The translations under genes were made by a program, and so were the position numbers. The notes under the pieces are model-generated. The model saw only the letters and a list, made by a program, of their open reading frames with translations, made no database searches and was not told the origin of the DNA. 5,647 bases of DNA, from NCBI GenBank assembly GCA_035289805.1, contig DATDWC010000075.1, forward strand, positions 1 through 5,647. The letters run 5' to 3'. This document shows, in pieces, positions 5,453-5,647 of the stretch (positions are counted from its first letter, which is position 1; the number at the start of each line of letters is the position of its first letter). The stretch is from DATDWC01 sp035289805 (GTDB taxonomy: Bacteria > Patescibacteriota > Gracilibacteria > Peribacterales > Peribacteraceae).

Positions 5453-5481
5453 ATGCTACCGAACTCAAAAGCAAAAAGCAA
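5453..5481 (-). promoter_or_regulatory. Candidate promoter for the membrane-protein gene
   Basis: On the - strand, TTGCTT (5481-5476) and TAGCAT (5458-5453) are 17 bases apart. The -10 matches TATAAT at 4/6 and the -35 matches TTGACA at only 3/6. The predicted start of transcription, near 5446, is just ahead of the ATG at 5443, so the message would be almost leaderless. Weak by sequence, but placed consistently with the missing ribosome site. Confidence 0.25.
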
Positions 5482-5494
5482 TTGAAGTAATCAA

Positions 5495-5647
5495 TCATTC
5501 AGATCCACCCATTCTCCATTTTGCAGGCTGGCTGTCATAAATTGATGCTCGCTCATGGGCAGTTTTCCTCTTCGCATCAAATACATTGGCATCCTTCCCC
5601 CATCGATCAAATTCCTCAAGGGTATACCCAAGAGCTTTTACAATCAG
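5495..5647 (-). CDS. C-terminal end of an unidentified protein (5' partial)
   Basis: Reading the - strand from the right edge gives 50 uninterrupted codons followed by TGA at 5497-5495; the frame stays open to the edge, so the start lies outside the window. The visible end includes GYTLEEFDRWGKDANVFD and AKRKTAHERASIYDS, and closes with KWRMGGSE. It is charged, likely helical, with no membrane segment. I do not recognise the family. It lies 51 bases upstream of the membrane-protein gene on the same strand, so the two might be co-transcribed, although a weak promoter candidate sits between them. Only 50 codons are visible, so chance openness cannot be fully excluded, but the composition looks like real protein. 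Confidence 0.55.
   Translation of the reverse strand: MIVKALGYTLEEFDRWGKDANVFDAKRKTAHERASIYDSQPAKWRMGGSE

Overview
The window most resembles a chromosomal stretch from a Candidate Phyla Radiation (Patescibacteria) bacterium, perhaps near the Peregrinibacteria/Peribacteria. This rests on recalled family resemblance, not a search: a lamin-tail-domain surface protein, a secreted 3D-domain plus peptidoglycan-binding protein of a form I associate with CPR genomes, an S-layer-homology plus RlpA protein, and a compact gene layout. Base composition is roughly half GC. TGA closes several clear genes, so the standard bacterial code (table 11) applies and not the TGA-to-glycine code of some relatives. 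I see no mobile element, CRISPR array, tRNA or rRNA, and no gene-free stretch longer than about 50 bases.

Left part (1-3551, all + strand) is a cell-envelope block. It holds the 3' end of a lamin-tail-domain protein with a C-terminal hydrophobic anchor, then a secreted 3D-domain protein with two peptidoglycan-binding repeats. A small, highly charged protein of unknown function follows, and last a secreted protein with S-layer-homology-like sequence, an intact RlpA-type domain and an unassigned C-terminal domain. The 3D and RlpA domains are both double-psi beta-barrels linked to peptidoglycan cleavage, so two different putative wall-cutting enzymes sit side by side.

Middle part (3571-4918) holds two housekeeping genes in divergent orientation: rsmG on the - strand (16S rRNA m7G methyltransferase) and a pyrE-like orotate phosphoribosyltransferase on the + strand. 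Their best-supported start codons overlap by 11 bases head to head, so each gene's 5' control signals lie inside the other gene. rsmG converges with the RlpA gene across a 19-base gap.

Right part (4928-5647, - strand) holds a small three-helix membrane protein with a cysteine-patterned tail, which converges with pyrE across 9 bases. The last 50 codons of another - strand gene enter from the right edge.

The main points for a second look are the head-to-head overlap, the promoter-like TATAAT covering the annotated ATG of the 3D gene, mutually exclusive hairpins near the end of the small charged ORF, the paired double-psi barrel enzymes, and the unassigned C-terminal domain of the RlpA protein. 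No strong evidence for a wholly new system is visible; the envelope block is the best candidate for an undescribed functional unit.
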